A DNA stretch of 64,000 nucleotides, taken from contig NZ_CP121634.1 in assembly GCF_029714945.1 (NCBI RefSeq), positions 2,191,001-2,255,000 on the forward strand. Reading direction: 5' to 3'. A model generated the notes under the pieces. The model was not told where the DNA came from, made no database searches, and saw only the letters and a list, made by a program, of their open reading frames with translations. This DNA is from Bradyrhizobium sp. CIAT3101. Its GTDB lineage: Bacteria; Pseudomonadota; Alphaproteobacteria; Rhizobiales; Xanthobacteraceae. The position numbers were made by a program, and so were the translations under genes. Below are positions 52,609 to 60,842 of the stretch, piece by piece (positions within the stretch are counted from its first letter, which is position 1; each line of letters starts with the position of its first letter).

Positions 52609-53426
52609 TGGCTAGCGAACTGCGGAAGATCGGTGTCAGCGACGATTGCGAGCTTGCGGTTCGCGTCGACGATTATCTCCTGCCGTGGGACACCAAGCCG
52701 CCGGTCGTGATGCTTCATGGGCTCGCCGAGAGCGGCGAGGCGTTCCGGCGCTGGGTGCCGTATTTTGCCACGCATCATCTGGTGGTGAGGCCCGATCTTC
52801 GCGGCTACGGCGATTCGACGCCGATGCAGGGCACTTATGTCTATCGCTTCGCCGGCCTCGGCGACGATATCATTCGGATGCTGGATGCGCTGAAGCTCGA
52901 TCGCGTGTTCCTGATCGGCGGCAAGATCGGCGGCACGCTGGCGATGTATCTCACGGCCAAGCACCCGGATCGCGTGATCGCGGTTGCCGCGGTCGGCGCG
53001 CCGGCGTCGCTGACCTCGTTCAACGAGCGGGCGCCGACCTGGCGCAAGCAGATCCGCGAGCAGGGCGTCGAAGCCTGGGTCCGCGAGACCACGGCCGGCC
53101 GGCTCGGCTCGTCGCTGCCGCCGGCGGCGTTCGACTGGTGGATCAGCCTGATGTCGAAGACCAAGGCGTCGACGCTGGAAGCGTTCCTTCAGATGGTGCC
53201 GACGGTCGACGTCACCAGCGAGCTCCCGGCCATCAAGCGCCCGGCGCTGGTGATCACCACGACCGGCTCGGGGCTCGGCGACGTTGCGTCCGTGAAGGCG
53301 TGGCAGGAGACGATCCCGGGCTCGAAGCTCGAAGTGCTGCCGGGCGATTCCTATCATGTCGCCGCGACGGACCCCGACGTCTGCGCGCGAAAGGTGCGCG
53401 AGTTCTTCGATCGCGTCGCGACTTAA
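52608..53426 (+). CDS. Alpha/beta hydrolase-fold protein with Lys at the nucleophile position
   Basis: A 272-residue alpha/beta hydrolase fold. The HGLAESG oxyanion loop (37-43), RPDLRGYGDS (61-70) and a late His in GDSYHVA are present. The nucleophile elbow reads IGGKIGGT, putting Lys106 (codon AAG) where Ser, Asp or Cys is expected. Ordinary ester hydrolysis by a Ser nucleophile is therefore unlikely. It is translationally coupled to the altered SDR. Alternatives are a cofactor-independent lyase or retro-aldol enzyme using lysine, or a binding protein. Confidence 0.85.
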   Translation: MASELRKIGVSDDCELAVRVDDYLLPWDTKPPVVMLHGLAESGEAFRRWVPYFATHHLVVRPDLRGYGDSTPMQGTYVYRFAGLGDDIIRMLDALKLDRVFLIGGKIGGTLAMYLTAKHPDRVIAVAAVGAPASLTSFNERAPTWRKQIREQGVEAWVRETTAGRLGSSLPPAAFDWWISLMSKTKASTLEAFLQMVPTVDVTSELPAIKRPALVITTTGSGLGDVASVKAWQETIPGSKLEVLPGDSYHVAATDPDVCARKVREFFDRVAT

Positions 53427-53437
53427 GACGTACAGGT

Positions 53438-53452
53438 CGGGCCATTGGCCCG
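53438..53452. terminator. Candidate intrinsic terminator
   Basis: A perfect CGGGCC-ATT-GGCCCG hairpin lies 12 bp after the hydrolase stop, followed by a weakly T-rich tract. It may end the symporter-to-hydrolase transcript, leaving the fumarylacetoacetase-family gene with its own start. The T-run is poor, so read-through is possible. Confidence 0.45.
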
Positions 53453-53515
53453 CCCGTCGTTTGGCTCTAAGACTGACGTTCCGACAAGAAACGGCGAAAA
53501 TCAGGGAATGACGCC

Positions 53516-54307
53516 ATGACAAAAACCACCCGACGCAGCGTGCTCACTGCCGCAGCCGCGATGACCGCTACAGGCCTCGCAGATGCGTCGCCGGCCGCAG
53601 CGCAGGCTGCGCCCAAGCCGATCTTCCCGGTGCCGATGGTCGCGATCCCGATCGTCGGCGAGACGAGCGTGTTCCAGGTCCGCCGCATTTACTGCATCGG
53701 CCGCAACTATGCCGCGCACGCGATCGAGCGTGGCTCGGATCCGAACCGCGAGCCGCCGTTCTTCTTCCAGAAGCCGACGGATGCGATCCAGAACGTTGCG
53801 ATCGGCGAGGTCGCCGATCATCCCTATCCGTCGCTGACCAAGAACTACCACCACGAGGTCGAGCTGGTCGCGGCGCTGAAATCCGGCGGGACCAACATCC
53901 CGGCCGAGAAAGCGCTCGACCATGTCTATGGCTACGCACTCGGCCTCGACATGACCCGGCGCGATCTTCAGAACGGCATGGCCGCGGAGAAGAAGCCGTG
54001 GGAGATCGGCAAGAGCTTTGACCATGCTGCGGTGATCGGCCCGATCCATCCCGTGAGCAAGACCGGTCATTTCGAGAAGGGTGCGATTTCGCTCGCGATC
54101 AACGGCACCGTGAAGCAGAGCTCGGACCTCAGCAAGATGATCTGGAGCGTCGCCGAGCAGATCGCGAAGCTTTCGGAAGCGTTCGAGCTGAAGGCTGGCG
54201 ACATCATCTATTCCGGAACGCCGGAGAATGTCGGCCCCGTGGCGAAGGGCGATGTGCTGTTGTGCAAGCTCGAAGGCTTGCCCGATATGTCGATCAAGAT
54301 CGTCTGA
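53516..54307 (+). CDS. Fumarylacetoacetate hydrolase-family protein with twin-arginine leader
   Basis: A 263-residue FAH-superfamily protein. The leader is TRRSVLT followed by an Ala-rich stretch and AQA near residue 32, a Tat-type signal rare in this family. The core is intact: YCIGRNYAAHA, FFFQKPTDA, metal ligands in HHEVELVAAL and the Asp of LGLDMTRRDLQ, then KSFDHAAVIGP. Family members cleave C-C bonds or decarboxylate 2-keto diacids such as fumarylpyruvate and oxaloacetate. It lies in the same run as two Tat-leader PrpD proteins. Signal cleavage before the FAH fold is plausible. Confidence 0.87.
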   Translation: MTKTTRRSVLTAAAAMTATGLADASPAAAQAAPKPIFPVPMVAIPIVGETSVFQVRRIYCIGRNYAAHAIERGSDPNREPPFFFQKPTDAIQNVAIGEVADHPYPSLTKNYHHEVELVAALKSGGTNIPAEKALDHVYGYALGLDMTRRDLQNGMAAEKKPWEIGKSFDHAAVIGPIHPVSKTGHFEKGAISLAINGTVKQSSDLSKMIWSVAEQIAKLSEAFELKAGDIIYSGTPENVGPVAKGDVLLCKLEGLPDMSIKIV

Positions 54308-54343
54308 GTATCCGCGAGCCATTCAGTGCTGGAGGGACGTGAC

Positions 54344-55135
54344 ATGTTGCGGCTCGGCTTGATCGCCACGTTGGGATTGGTCGCTCTCATGACCGGTGCT
54401 CCCGAGGTGAAAGCCGAGGGTGCGCTCGAGGTTGCGCCGACGGGAACATTGCGCGTGGCGGTAGCCGTCGGTCCCGCCGCGTCGGCGTTCTGGACGACGC
54501 GCGATCCCGCGACCGGGAAGCCGCGCGGCGTCACGGTCGAACTGGCCAAGGCTGCCGCCGGGATGCTCCACCTTCCGCTGCAGCTCGTCGAATACCAAAG
54601 CTCGGACGAGATCGCCGCTGCCAGCGGCAAGGACGTCTGGGATCTCTCCTTCATGCCGGCTGACGTCAAGCGCGAAGCGTTCGTGGACCAGGGGCCGGCC
54701 TACGTCGCCTATATGAGCGGCTATCTCATCCGCGCGGGTTCGGACATCCGCTCTGTTGCGGATGTCGATCGCGCGGGCATGCGGGTCGGATGCATCGAGG
54801 GAACGTCGACGTCGCGGACGGTCGAGAAATCGCTGAAGCAGGCGAAGCTCACGAAGTTCGTCAAGCCGGAACAGGCGGCCGAGCTGATCGGCAAGGGCGA
54901 GCTCGATGCGCTCGCAATGGGCATGGGGGCGCTGGAAGACCTCTCGCGAAAACTGCCGGGAACGAAGGTGCTGGACGAAGTGGTTCAGTCGACCGGCGTG
55001 GTCGTGGTCGTGCCGAAGGGCAAGACCGTCGCGAAGGTCTGGGCCGCGCAATTCCTGACGGAGGCCAAGGCTGACGGCACAGTCCGCCGTGCGCTCGACA
55101 GCAACGGCTTTACGGCCGACAAGGTCGCGCCTTAG
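54344..55135 (+). CDS. Solute-binding protein family 3 (orphan)
   Basis: A 263-residue periplasmic binding protein. ATG 54344 follows GGAGGG by 6 bp and opens a signal peptide (R3, hydrophobic 4-17, cleavage near KAEG). The mature sequence shows the opening TGTLRVAVAVGPAAS and the hinge VADVDRAGMRVGCIEGTSTSRT. No ABC membrane genes accompany it. It may serve a distant ABC system or bind a product of the nearby Tat-exported enzymes. Confidence 0.88.
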   Translation: MLRLGLIATLGLVALMTGAPEVKAEGALEVAPTGTLRVAVAVGPAASAFWTTRDPATGKPRGVTVELAKAAAGMLHLPLQLVEYQSSDEIAAASGKDVWDLSFMPADVKREAFVDQGPAYVAYMSGYLIRAGSDIRSVADVDRAGMRVGCIEGTSTSRTVEKSLKQAKLTKFVKPEQAAELIGKGELDALAMGMGALEDLSRKLPGTKVLDEVVQSTGVVVVVPKGKTVAKVWAAQFLTEAKADGTVRRALDSNGFTADKVAP

Positions 55136-55265
55136 CGCGCGGAAACCGCGGCCCGAGCCTTTGAATTGCCGGAGTTCCATCCGCGATTGCCCCGTGTTGG
55201 GCCACGAACAAACCCGCTGTGGCCATATTTGAGTCAGAGTGATCTCCCGAGAGGGAGGCGCTCCG

Positions 55266-55682
55266 ATGAACAAAGCTCTGATCACTGCCATCGTGCTGCT
55301 GGCCGGCGTGCCGGCAAGCGCCGCTGCGCAGGAGCGTGCTGGCTCTGCAGCATTAGGCGCCGTGTCCGGCGCCGTCGTGCTCGGTCCGATCGGTGCCGTC
55401 GCGGGCGCGGTAATCGGCTATACCGCCGGACCTTCGATCGCGAGGTCATGGGGCGTGAGAGGTTCGCAGTCGGCGAGACATCGGCAGCCGTCACGCCGTG
55501 AGGCGTCCCCCGTCGCCGCAACCACCGCTCCGCCGCGCACGCGCCAGGCGATGGAGGCCAGCGGTCAGATGAGGGCTGCGAGCAATCCGCCGGTCCAGGC
55601 CGCACCTGTGGAGCAGCCGGCTCAAGCTGCACCGGCGGCGCCGGTGGAGACCACGACGCCGCCGGCTCAGGGATTCGACTGA
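55266..55682 (+). CDS. Small exported glycine-zipper protein, function unknown
   Basis: A 138-residue protein. Signal peptide residues 1-20 (MNKALITAIVLLAG, cleavage near SAAAQ). A Gly/Ala-rich hydrophobic stretch at about 27-52 (GAVSGAVVLGPIGAVAGAVIG) has GxxxG spacing like glycine-zipper envelope proteins. The last 75 residues are Pro/Ala/Gln-rich and probably disordered. ATG 55266 has GAGAGGGAGG upstream. Its stop lies 2 bp from the convergent IclR stop. An envelope protein is likely; no specific role can be given. Confidence 0.7.
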   Translation: MNKALITAIVLLAGVPASAAAQERAGSAALGAVSGAVVLGPIGAVAGAVIGYTAGPSIARSWGVRGSQSARHRQPSRREASPVAATTAPPRTRQAMEASGQMRAASNPPVQAAPVEQPAQAAPAAPVETTTPPAQGFD

Positions 55683-55684
55683 AG

Positions 55685-56425
55685 CTACGCCGCCGTCTTC
55701 GGCCGCAGCCGATCCACCGTCCGCGCGATCAACGACGCGACTTCCGCCACCTTCGGCCCGATCCGGAATTCCGGCCCCGCGACGACGACCGACAGGCGGC
55801 GGTCGCCGATCGGCAGCGGGATCGCAGCACCAGCGAGGTCGCGGCTGTAGTCGGCAAAGCTCTGGCAGTAACCACGCTCGATCGAATTGCGCAGCTCGGC
55901 CTCCACCGCCTCGATGCTGATCGGGGTCGACGGACCATATTGCTTGAACTCGATCTTGCGATAGACGGAGTCGCGCTCCTCCGGCGAATATTGCAGCAGC
56001 AGCGCGCGACCGCTCGCGGTGGCGTGGATCGGCACGCGGTGGCCGATGGTGGCGAAATAGCGGATCGCGGCCTGGGATTCGACGACGTCGATGAAGACAG
56101 CCATGACGCCCGCGGGCGCCACGATGGACGCGGTCTCGCCGGTCTCGGCCGAGAGATCTGCGATCAACGTATGCGTCCACGGCGGCAGCGGCTCGACTTC
56201 TGAGATCATCCGCGCCATCGCCAGCCATCGCGGCGTCGGATAGAAGCCGGCGCGCGGCCGGGGTTCGTAGAGATAACCCTTCTCCGACAGCGTCGCGAGC
56301 AGGTTGAAGGTCGACGAGCGCGGCCAGCCGAAATGATCGGCGATTTCGGCAAGCGTCGCCGGCTTCCTCGTTTGTGCGAAGAATTCCATGATCTCCAGGA
56401 CGTTTGCGGCTTGGCGAACGATCAT
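55685..56425 (-). CDS. IclR-family transcriptional regulator
   Basis: A 246-residue regulator. The winged helix is at residues 8-62 (LAEIADHFGWPRSSTFNLLATL). The effector domain has the conserved ATASGRALLLQYSPEE and FRIGPKV regions. Last gene of a four-gene minus-strand operon behind the CitE-like lyase (17 bp gap). It is the best candidate to bind the TTCATA repeats at 59013-59123, which lie between that operon and the TRAP genes. Confidence 0.93.
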   Translation of the reverse strand: MIVRQAANVLEIMEFFAQTRKPATLAEIADHFGWPRSSTFNLLATLSEKGYLYEPRPRAGFYPTPRWLAMARMISEVEPLPPWTHTLIADLSAETGETASIVAPAGVMAVFIDVVESQAAIRYFATIGHRVPIHATASGRALLLQYSPEERDSVYRKIEFKQYGPSTPISIEAVEAELRNSIERGYCQSFADYSRDLAGAAIPLPIGDRRLSVVVAGPEFRIGPKVAEVASLIARTVDRLRPKTAA

Positions 56426-56442
56426 GGTGGCGGCGTTCCGAT

Positions 56443-57294
56443 CTAGCTCTCGCCGAGGATCTTCTTCGCGGCGCGAAGATGCGGCTTGTCGATCATCTGG
56501 CCGTCGAGCCGCAGCGTACCGGAGTTCGGATTGCTCGCGAACGCCGCGATCACCTTCTCTGCCCAGGTGCGCTCGGCATCCGTCGGCGCGAACGCCGCGT
56601 TGACGACATCGACATGTTTGGGGTGGATCAACGCCTTCGCCGAAAACCCGTCGCGCCGCGCCGCGCGCGTCTCCTGCTCGAGGCCGGCGAGATTGTCGAT
56701 GTCGGTATAGACGGTGTCGATCGGTGCGACTTCCGCCGCGGCCGCCGCCATCAGGCAGAGGTCACGCGCGAGGCGATAGGGGCTGTGGAACACGCCGCCC
56801 GAAGCCTTCTCGGTGGCGCCGAGCGAGGCCGAGAGATCCTCCGCGCCCCACATCAGGCCGGCGAGGCGAGGGGAGCAGCCCTTGTAGCTGCCGAGACCGA
56901 AGATGGAGCTTGCCGTCTCGGTCGCAACGCAAACGATACGCGTCGTGCCGACGGCGATGCCGGCGGCCGCCTCCAAGGCTTCGAGCCAGGTCGCGACTTG
57001 CCGCACGTCGTCACCGCCTTGCGATTTTGGCAGCACGATGCCGTCGGGCCTGCCCGGCATCACCGCGGCGAGATCGGTCAGCGTCATGCCGGTATCGAGC
57101 GCGTTGACGCGGACGTAGAGCTGATGCGGGCCGGGTCGGCTCTTCAGCATCGCCAGCGTCAGGGTGCGCGCCTCCGGCTTCTTGTCGGTGACGACGGAAT
57201 CCTCGAGATCGATGATCAGCGCGTCGGCCCTGCCTTCGCTGGCCTTCTCGAACTTGCGCGGGGAATCGCCCGGCACGAACAGCATGGAACGCAT
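56443..57294 (-). CDS. HpcH/HpaI-family CoA ester lyase (CitE-like)
   Basis: A 283-residue TIM-barrel lyase of the citrate lyase beta/malyl-CoA lyase family. MRSMLFVPGDSPRKFEKA is the standard N-terminus. The Mg ligands are the Glu in TETASSIF and the Asp in GAEDLSAS. RVNALDTG binds the acyl group. It cleaves 3-hydroxyacyl-CoA diacids such as citramalyl-, malyl- or beta-methylmalyl-CoA. ATG 57294 overlaps the MaoC stop by 1 bp. With the MaoC hydratase and CoA-transferase it forms activation, hydration and cleavage steps. Confidence 0.92.
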   Translation of the reverse strand: MRSMLFVPGDSPRKFEKASEGRADALIIDLEDSVVTDKKPEARTLTLAMLKSRPGPHQLYVRVNALDTGMTLTDLAAVMPGRPDGIVLPKSQGGDDVRQVATWLEALEAAAGIAVGTTRIVCVATETASSIFGLGSYKGCSPRLAGLMWGAEDLSASLGATEKASGGVFHSPYRLARDLCLMAAAAAEVAPIDTVYTDIDNLAGLEQETRAARRDGFSAKALIHPKHVDVVNAAFAPTDAERTWAEKVIAAFASNPNSGTLRLDGQMIDKPHLRAAKKILGES

Positions 57295-57746
57295 CAGACC
57301 GGCCTCTTGTGCATCATCGCCATGCGGCGGCATTTGCCGACGATCTCGTCGTTCTGGTTCAAGGCATGATGCTCGAACTCGACGATGCCCGCCTTCGGGC
57401 GCGATTTGGATTCCCTCAACGAAAGCACCTTCGTCGTCGCCCGCAAGGTGTCGCCATGGAAGACCGGTTTTGGAAAAGTCACGTCGGTCATGCCGAGATT
57501 GGCAACGGTGGTGCCCATGGTCGTATCATAGACCGTCATGCCGATCATGATGCCGAGGGTGTAAAGGCTGTTGAAAATGCGCTGGCCGAACTCGGTCTTT
57601 TCCGAGAAATGCGCGTCGATATGCAGCGGCTGCGGATTGAGCGTCAGCAGGCTGAACATGGTGTTGTCCATTTCCGTGACGGTCCGGGTCAGCGGATGCC
57701 TGAACTCCTGGCCCACGGAAAAGTCCTCGAAATAAAGTCCGGCCAT
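57294..57746 (-). CDS. MaoC-family hydratase/dehydratase
   Basis: A 150-residue single hot-dog domain protein. The active-site helix reads TLNPQPLHID with Asn37 and His42. The Asp of the common GDxNPxH motif is absent, and an extra residue lies before PLH, a variant I associate with mesaconyl-/itaconyl-CoA-type hydratases. It hydrates an unsaturated dicarboxylyl-CoA to the 3-hydroxy ester used by the adjacent lyase. The ribosome-binding site is GGGAGGAA. The neighbour spacing is 45 bp upstream and a 1-bp overlap downstream. Confidence 0.9.
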   Translation of the reverse strand: MAGLYFEDFSVGQEFRHPLTRTVTEMDNTMFSLLTLNPQPLHIDAHFSEKTEFGQRIFNSLYTLGIMIGMTVYDTTMGTTVANLGMTDVTFPKPVFHGDTLRATTKVLSLRESKSRPKAGIVEFEHHALNQNDEIVGKCRRMAMMHKRPV

Positions 57747-57791
57747 CGCGTTTTCCTCCCTGTTGTCCTGCGATTTGGCCGGCGCCTGCCT

Positions 57792-58994
57792 CTAGGGCGG
57801 CGCCGCCAGGTGAACTGCCTTCTGCTCCGCCAGCCGTTCGATCTCTTCGGACGAGAAGCCGGCCTCGTGCAAAATGTCGCGGCCATGCTGGCCGAGCGTC
57901 GGCGCCGGGCCGGCGGGCTCCGGCTGGGTCGCGCTCCAGGTCGAGGGCACGCGCATCTGGCGGATGCGGCCCTCCACGGGGTGATCCACCGTCTTGAAGA
58001 AGTCGATCGCCTTGAGATGCGGATCCTCGAGGATCGTCTCCAGCGTGTGCATCGGCATCACCGGAATATCGGCACGCTCCAGCAGCTCGCGCCACTCGGC
58101 GGTGGTGCGCGTAACGAAGACGTGGCCGATCTCCTCGTAAATCTCGTCGATGTGCTTCGTGCGCGCGGCGTGGTTGGCAAAGCGCGGCTGCTCGAGGAAA
58201 TGCGGCTGCCCGATCGCCTCGAAGAAGCTACGCCAGTGCTTGTCGTTGTAGATGAGCACGCAGAGATGGCCGTCGCTGGTCTTGTAGGGCCGGCGATAGC
58301 GCGAGAGCAGGCGAGTATAGCCGCCGTGATCGAGCGGCGGATCGTAGGTCAGGCCACCCAGATGATCGACCAGCACGAATTCGGTCATCGATTCGAACAT
58401 CGGTACGTCGATGCGCTGGCCCTGGCCGGTGCGTTGCTGGTGCATCAAGCCGCCCATGACGGCGTTCACCATCATCAGCCCGACGATGCGATCGGCGATG
58501 GTGACGGGGACGTAGCGCGGCGTGCCGTCGCCGGCTGCCGCAAGCAGCGTCGGAATGGTCGCCGCGCCCTGGATCAGATCGTCATAGGCAGGCTTGGCGG
58601 CATAGGGGCCGGACTGGCCGTAGCCGAACGCGCCGACATAGACCAGCGACGGATTGATCGCGGCGAGCGTCTCGTAGTCGAGGCCGAGCCGCGCCATGGC
58701 CTGCGGGCGCACATTGTAGACGAGCGCGTTGGCGCTTTTCGCCAGCCGCAACAGCGTATCGCGCGCCTCTGGCTTCTTGAGGTCGAGCACGATGCTGCGC
58801 TTGCCGCGATTGGCATTGTGGAACATCCCGCCCATGCCGGGCGTGCGGCCGGGACCGATCTGGCGAACGATGTCGCCTTCGGGGCTTTCGACCTTGATGA
58901 CGTCAGCGCCCATGTCGGCCAGCACCTGGGTGCCGTAGGGGCCCATCAGCACCGAAGTCAGGTCGAGAATGGTGAAGCCGGCGAGCGGTCCCAT
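57792..58994 (-). CDS. CaiB/BaiF-family (class III) CoA-transferase
   Basis: A 400-residue class III CoA-transferase. Catalytic Asp168 lies in VTIADRIVG, the same place as Asp169 of formyl-CoA transferase. The N-terminal ILDLTSVLMGPYGTQVLADMGADVIKVE and the GQGQRIDVPMFE segment are also characteristic. It moves CoA from a donor such as succinyl-CoA to the imported acid. First gene of the minus-strand operon, divergent from the TRAP transporter across a 228-bp control region. Confidence 0.93.
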   Translation of the reverse strand: MGPLAGFTILDLTSVLMGPYGTQVLADMGADVIKVESPEGDIVRQIGPGRTPGMGGMFHNANRGKRSIVLDLKKPEARDTLLRLAKSANALVYNVRPQAMARLGLDYETLAAINPSLVYVGAFGYGQSGPYAAKPAYDDLIQGAATIPTLLAAAGDGTPRYVPVTIADRIVGLMMVNAVMGGLMHQQRTGQGQRIDVPMFESMTEFVLVDHLGGLTYDPPLDHGGYTRLLSRYRRPYKTSDGHLCVLIYNDKHWRSFFEAIGQPHFLEQPRFANHAARTKHIDEIYEEIGHVFVTRTTAEWRELLERADIPVMPMHTLETILEDPHLKAIDFFKTVDHPVEGRIRQMRVPSTWSATQPEPAGPAPTLGQHGRDILHEAGFSSEEIERLAEQKAVHLAAPP

Positions 58995-59012
58995 GGGGCC
59001 TCGTGGGATAAA

Positions 59013-59129
59013 TTCATATAGGTGGAGTTAGAATTCATAAATCGGCGATGTCAATTCGCGTGGTTCGCCGAGGGGCGCATAGCTCCATGCATAGTTCATA
59101 TACTTGACAGATAAATTCACATATATGTA
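59013..59129. promoter_or_regulatory. Divergent control region with paired TTCATA repeats
   Basis: TTCATA occurs at 59013, 59034 and 59095, and the near match TTCACATA at 59116. Spacing is 21, 61 and 21 bp, so two pairs each sit two helical turns apart on one face. One pair is close to each divergent gene (CoA-transferase and TRAP binding protein). A perfect ACATATATGT palindrome lies at 59120-59129 and a TTGACA at 59104-59109. The likely ligand is the IclR protein at 55685. Confidence 0.5.
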
Positions 59130-59222
59130 CATTTTCCTCAAGCAAGAAACGGAGCGAGGGACCGAACGGCTCGGCAGCAAGCGGCTGCCGCCTTCGGCGC
59201 GGGACGCCTCAGGGAGAATGAC

Positions 59223-60248
59223 ATGAAGACAAATCTGGTCCGGGCTGCAGCCGTGCTCGCGTTGTCGCTGCCGGTCTCGACATTGTCGGCGCAAGCGCTC
59301 GAGCTGAAGGTCGCCGACAGCTTCCCCGCCGGACATTATCTCGTCCGCCTGATGCTCAAGCCCTGGATGGACGACGTCACCAAGCGCACCAACGGCGCCG
59401 TGACCTTCACCTATTATCCGAACCAGCAGATCGGCAAAGCCGCCGACATGCTGCGGCTGACGCAGTCGGGCGTGGTCGACATCGGCTACATCGGACCGTC
59501 CTACGTCTCCGACAAGATGCCGCTGTCGGAAGTGGCGCAATTACCGGGTGCGTTCGCGACCAGCTGCCAGGGCACGCTTGCCTATTGGAAGACCGCGCGC
59601 GAAGGCGTGCTGGCCAAGCAGGAATACGCGCCGAACAAGATCAAGCTGCTGCTCGCCGTGGTGCTGCCGCCCTACCAGGTGTGGACCGTCAAGTCGAAGG
59701 TCGAGACCACCAAGGACATGCAGGGCCTGAAGCTGCGCACCACCGGCGGCGCGCAGGATCTCACGCTGCGCGCGCTCAACGCCGTGCCGGTGCGCATGGC
59801 CGCACCCGATGCCTATGAGTCGCTGTCGCGCGGCACGATGGATGGCCTGCTGTTTCCGCTGGACAGCGTCGTGGCCTATGGCCTCGACAAGCTGGTCAAG
59901 CACGCGACCGAAGGCGTCAGCTTCGGCAGCTTCATCGTCGCCTATTCCATCAATCAGTCGGTCTGGGACAAGCTGCCGGACGACGTGAAAAAGGCGATGA
60001 ACGAGGCTTCGGAGGCGATCACGCCGAAAGCCTGCGCCGATGTCGACAAGGAAGGCGAAGCCACCAAGAAACACATGCAGGACGAAGGCGTCACCTTCGA
60101 TCCGCTGCCGGAAGCAACGCGCGCCGAAATGAAGGACAAGCTCAAGGGCGTCGGTCATGAATGGGCCGCAGGTCTCGACAGCCGCGGCAAGCAGGCCTCT
60201 GCCGCGCTGAAGGAGTTCGACGACCTGCTGGCCGCCGGTGGCAAGTAA
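59223..60248 (+). CDS. TRAP transporter substrate-binding protein (DctP)
   Basis: A 341-residue DctP-family periplasmic protein. Signal peptide residues 1-24 (R7, hydrophobic 9-20, cleavage near AQALE). Mature ELKVADSFPAGHYL and the ligand-clamp Arg in LKLRTTGGAQ near residue 173 fit carboxylate-binding members. First gene of a plus-strand operon with DctQ, DctM, acyl-CoA dehydrogenase and CoA-transferase, so the substrate is probably a carboxylic acid handled as CoA ester. Confidence 0.95.
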   Translation: MKTNLVRAAAVLALSLPVSTLSAQALELKVADSFPAGHYLVRLMLKPWMDDVTKRTNGAVTFTYYPNQQIGKAADMLRLTQSGVVDIGYIGPSYVSDKMPLSEVAQLPGAFATSCQGTLAYWKTAREGVLAKQEYAPNKIKLLLAVVLPPYQVWTVKSKVETTKDMQGLKLRTTGGAQDLTLRALNAVPVRMAAPDAYESLSRGTMDGLLFPLDSVVAYGLDKLVKHATEGVSFGSFIVAYSINQSVWDKLPDDVKKAMNEASEAITPKACADVDKEGEATKKHMQDEGVTFDPLPEATRAEMKDKLKGVGHEWAAGLDSRGKQASAALKEFDDLLAAGGK

Positions 60249-60275
60249 TCCGCAAATCGGAGAAGGAGGCGCGAC

Positions 60276-60830
60276 GTGATCGAACGGGCAGGGCAGGTGC
60301 TCGGCGCGCTGGAGCGCGCGCTGACAGTGATCGCGGTGTTATTCATGTTCGTGATCATGGTTCTGGTCGTGACCGACGTGTTCATGCGCTATGCGCTGAA
60401 CAGCCCGTTCTCCTTCACCTATGACCTGATCGGGCTCTATCTGCTCGCGGGCGTGTTCTTCTTCACGCTGTCGGACGCCTTGCGCGAGCATGTCCATGTC
60501 GGCGTCGACATCCTGTTGTCGCGGTTCTCGCCCACGGGGCGGCGGCTGTCCGAGATCGTCACCGCGCTCGCGGGCCTCTTCGTGTTCGTCCTGATCTGCA
60601 AGGTCGGCTTCGCGCGCGCGCTGGAGAATTACGAGCAGCACGACGTTCTCTCTGGCGCCATTCCCTGGCCGACCTGGATCTCGGCGGCGCTGGTGCCGTT
60701 CGGGTGCGGTGTGCTGGTGCTGCGGCTGGCGCTCCAGCTGGTCGGCAATGTGCTGAGCCTCGTCAGCGGGCGCGACCTTTATCCGCTGCCGCCGGTGACC
60801 GGCGTCGGCGAAGCGCGCGGCTTCGAGTAA
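60276..60830 (+). CDS. TRAP transporter small permease (DctQ)
   Basis: A 184-residue membrane protein with four hydrophobic spans (about 15-38, 50-70, 92-112 and 132-155). The conserved FTYDLIGLYLLAGVFFF region in span 2 and HVHVGVDIL after it are DctQ features. The ribosome-binding site is GAGAAGGAGG. It pairs with the large permease 12 bp downstream. Confidence 0.93.
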   Translation: MIERAGQVLGALERALTVIAVLFMFVIMVLVVTDVFMRYALNSPFSFTYDLIGLYLLAGVFFFTLSDALREHVHVGVDILLSRFSPTGRRLSEIVTALAGLFVFVLICKVGFARALENYEQHDVLSGAIPWPTWISAALVPFGCGVLVLRLALQLVGNVLSLVSGRDLYPLPPVTGVGEARGFE

Positions 60831-60842
60831 CGGCGGATATCC

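Noticed and set aside
59104..59130. TTGACA as a canonical -35 for the TRAP operon
   Set aside because: No acceptable -10 hexamer lies 16-18 bp downstream; kept only as part of the regulatory region.
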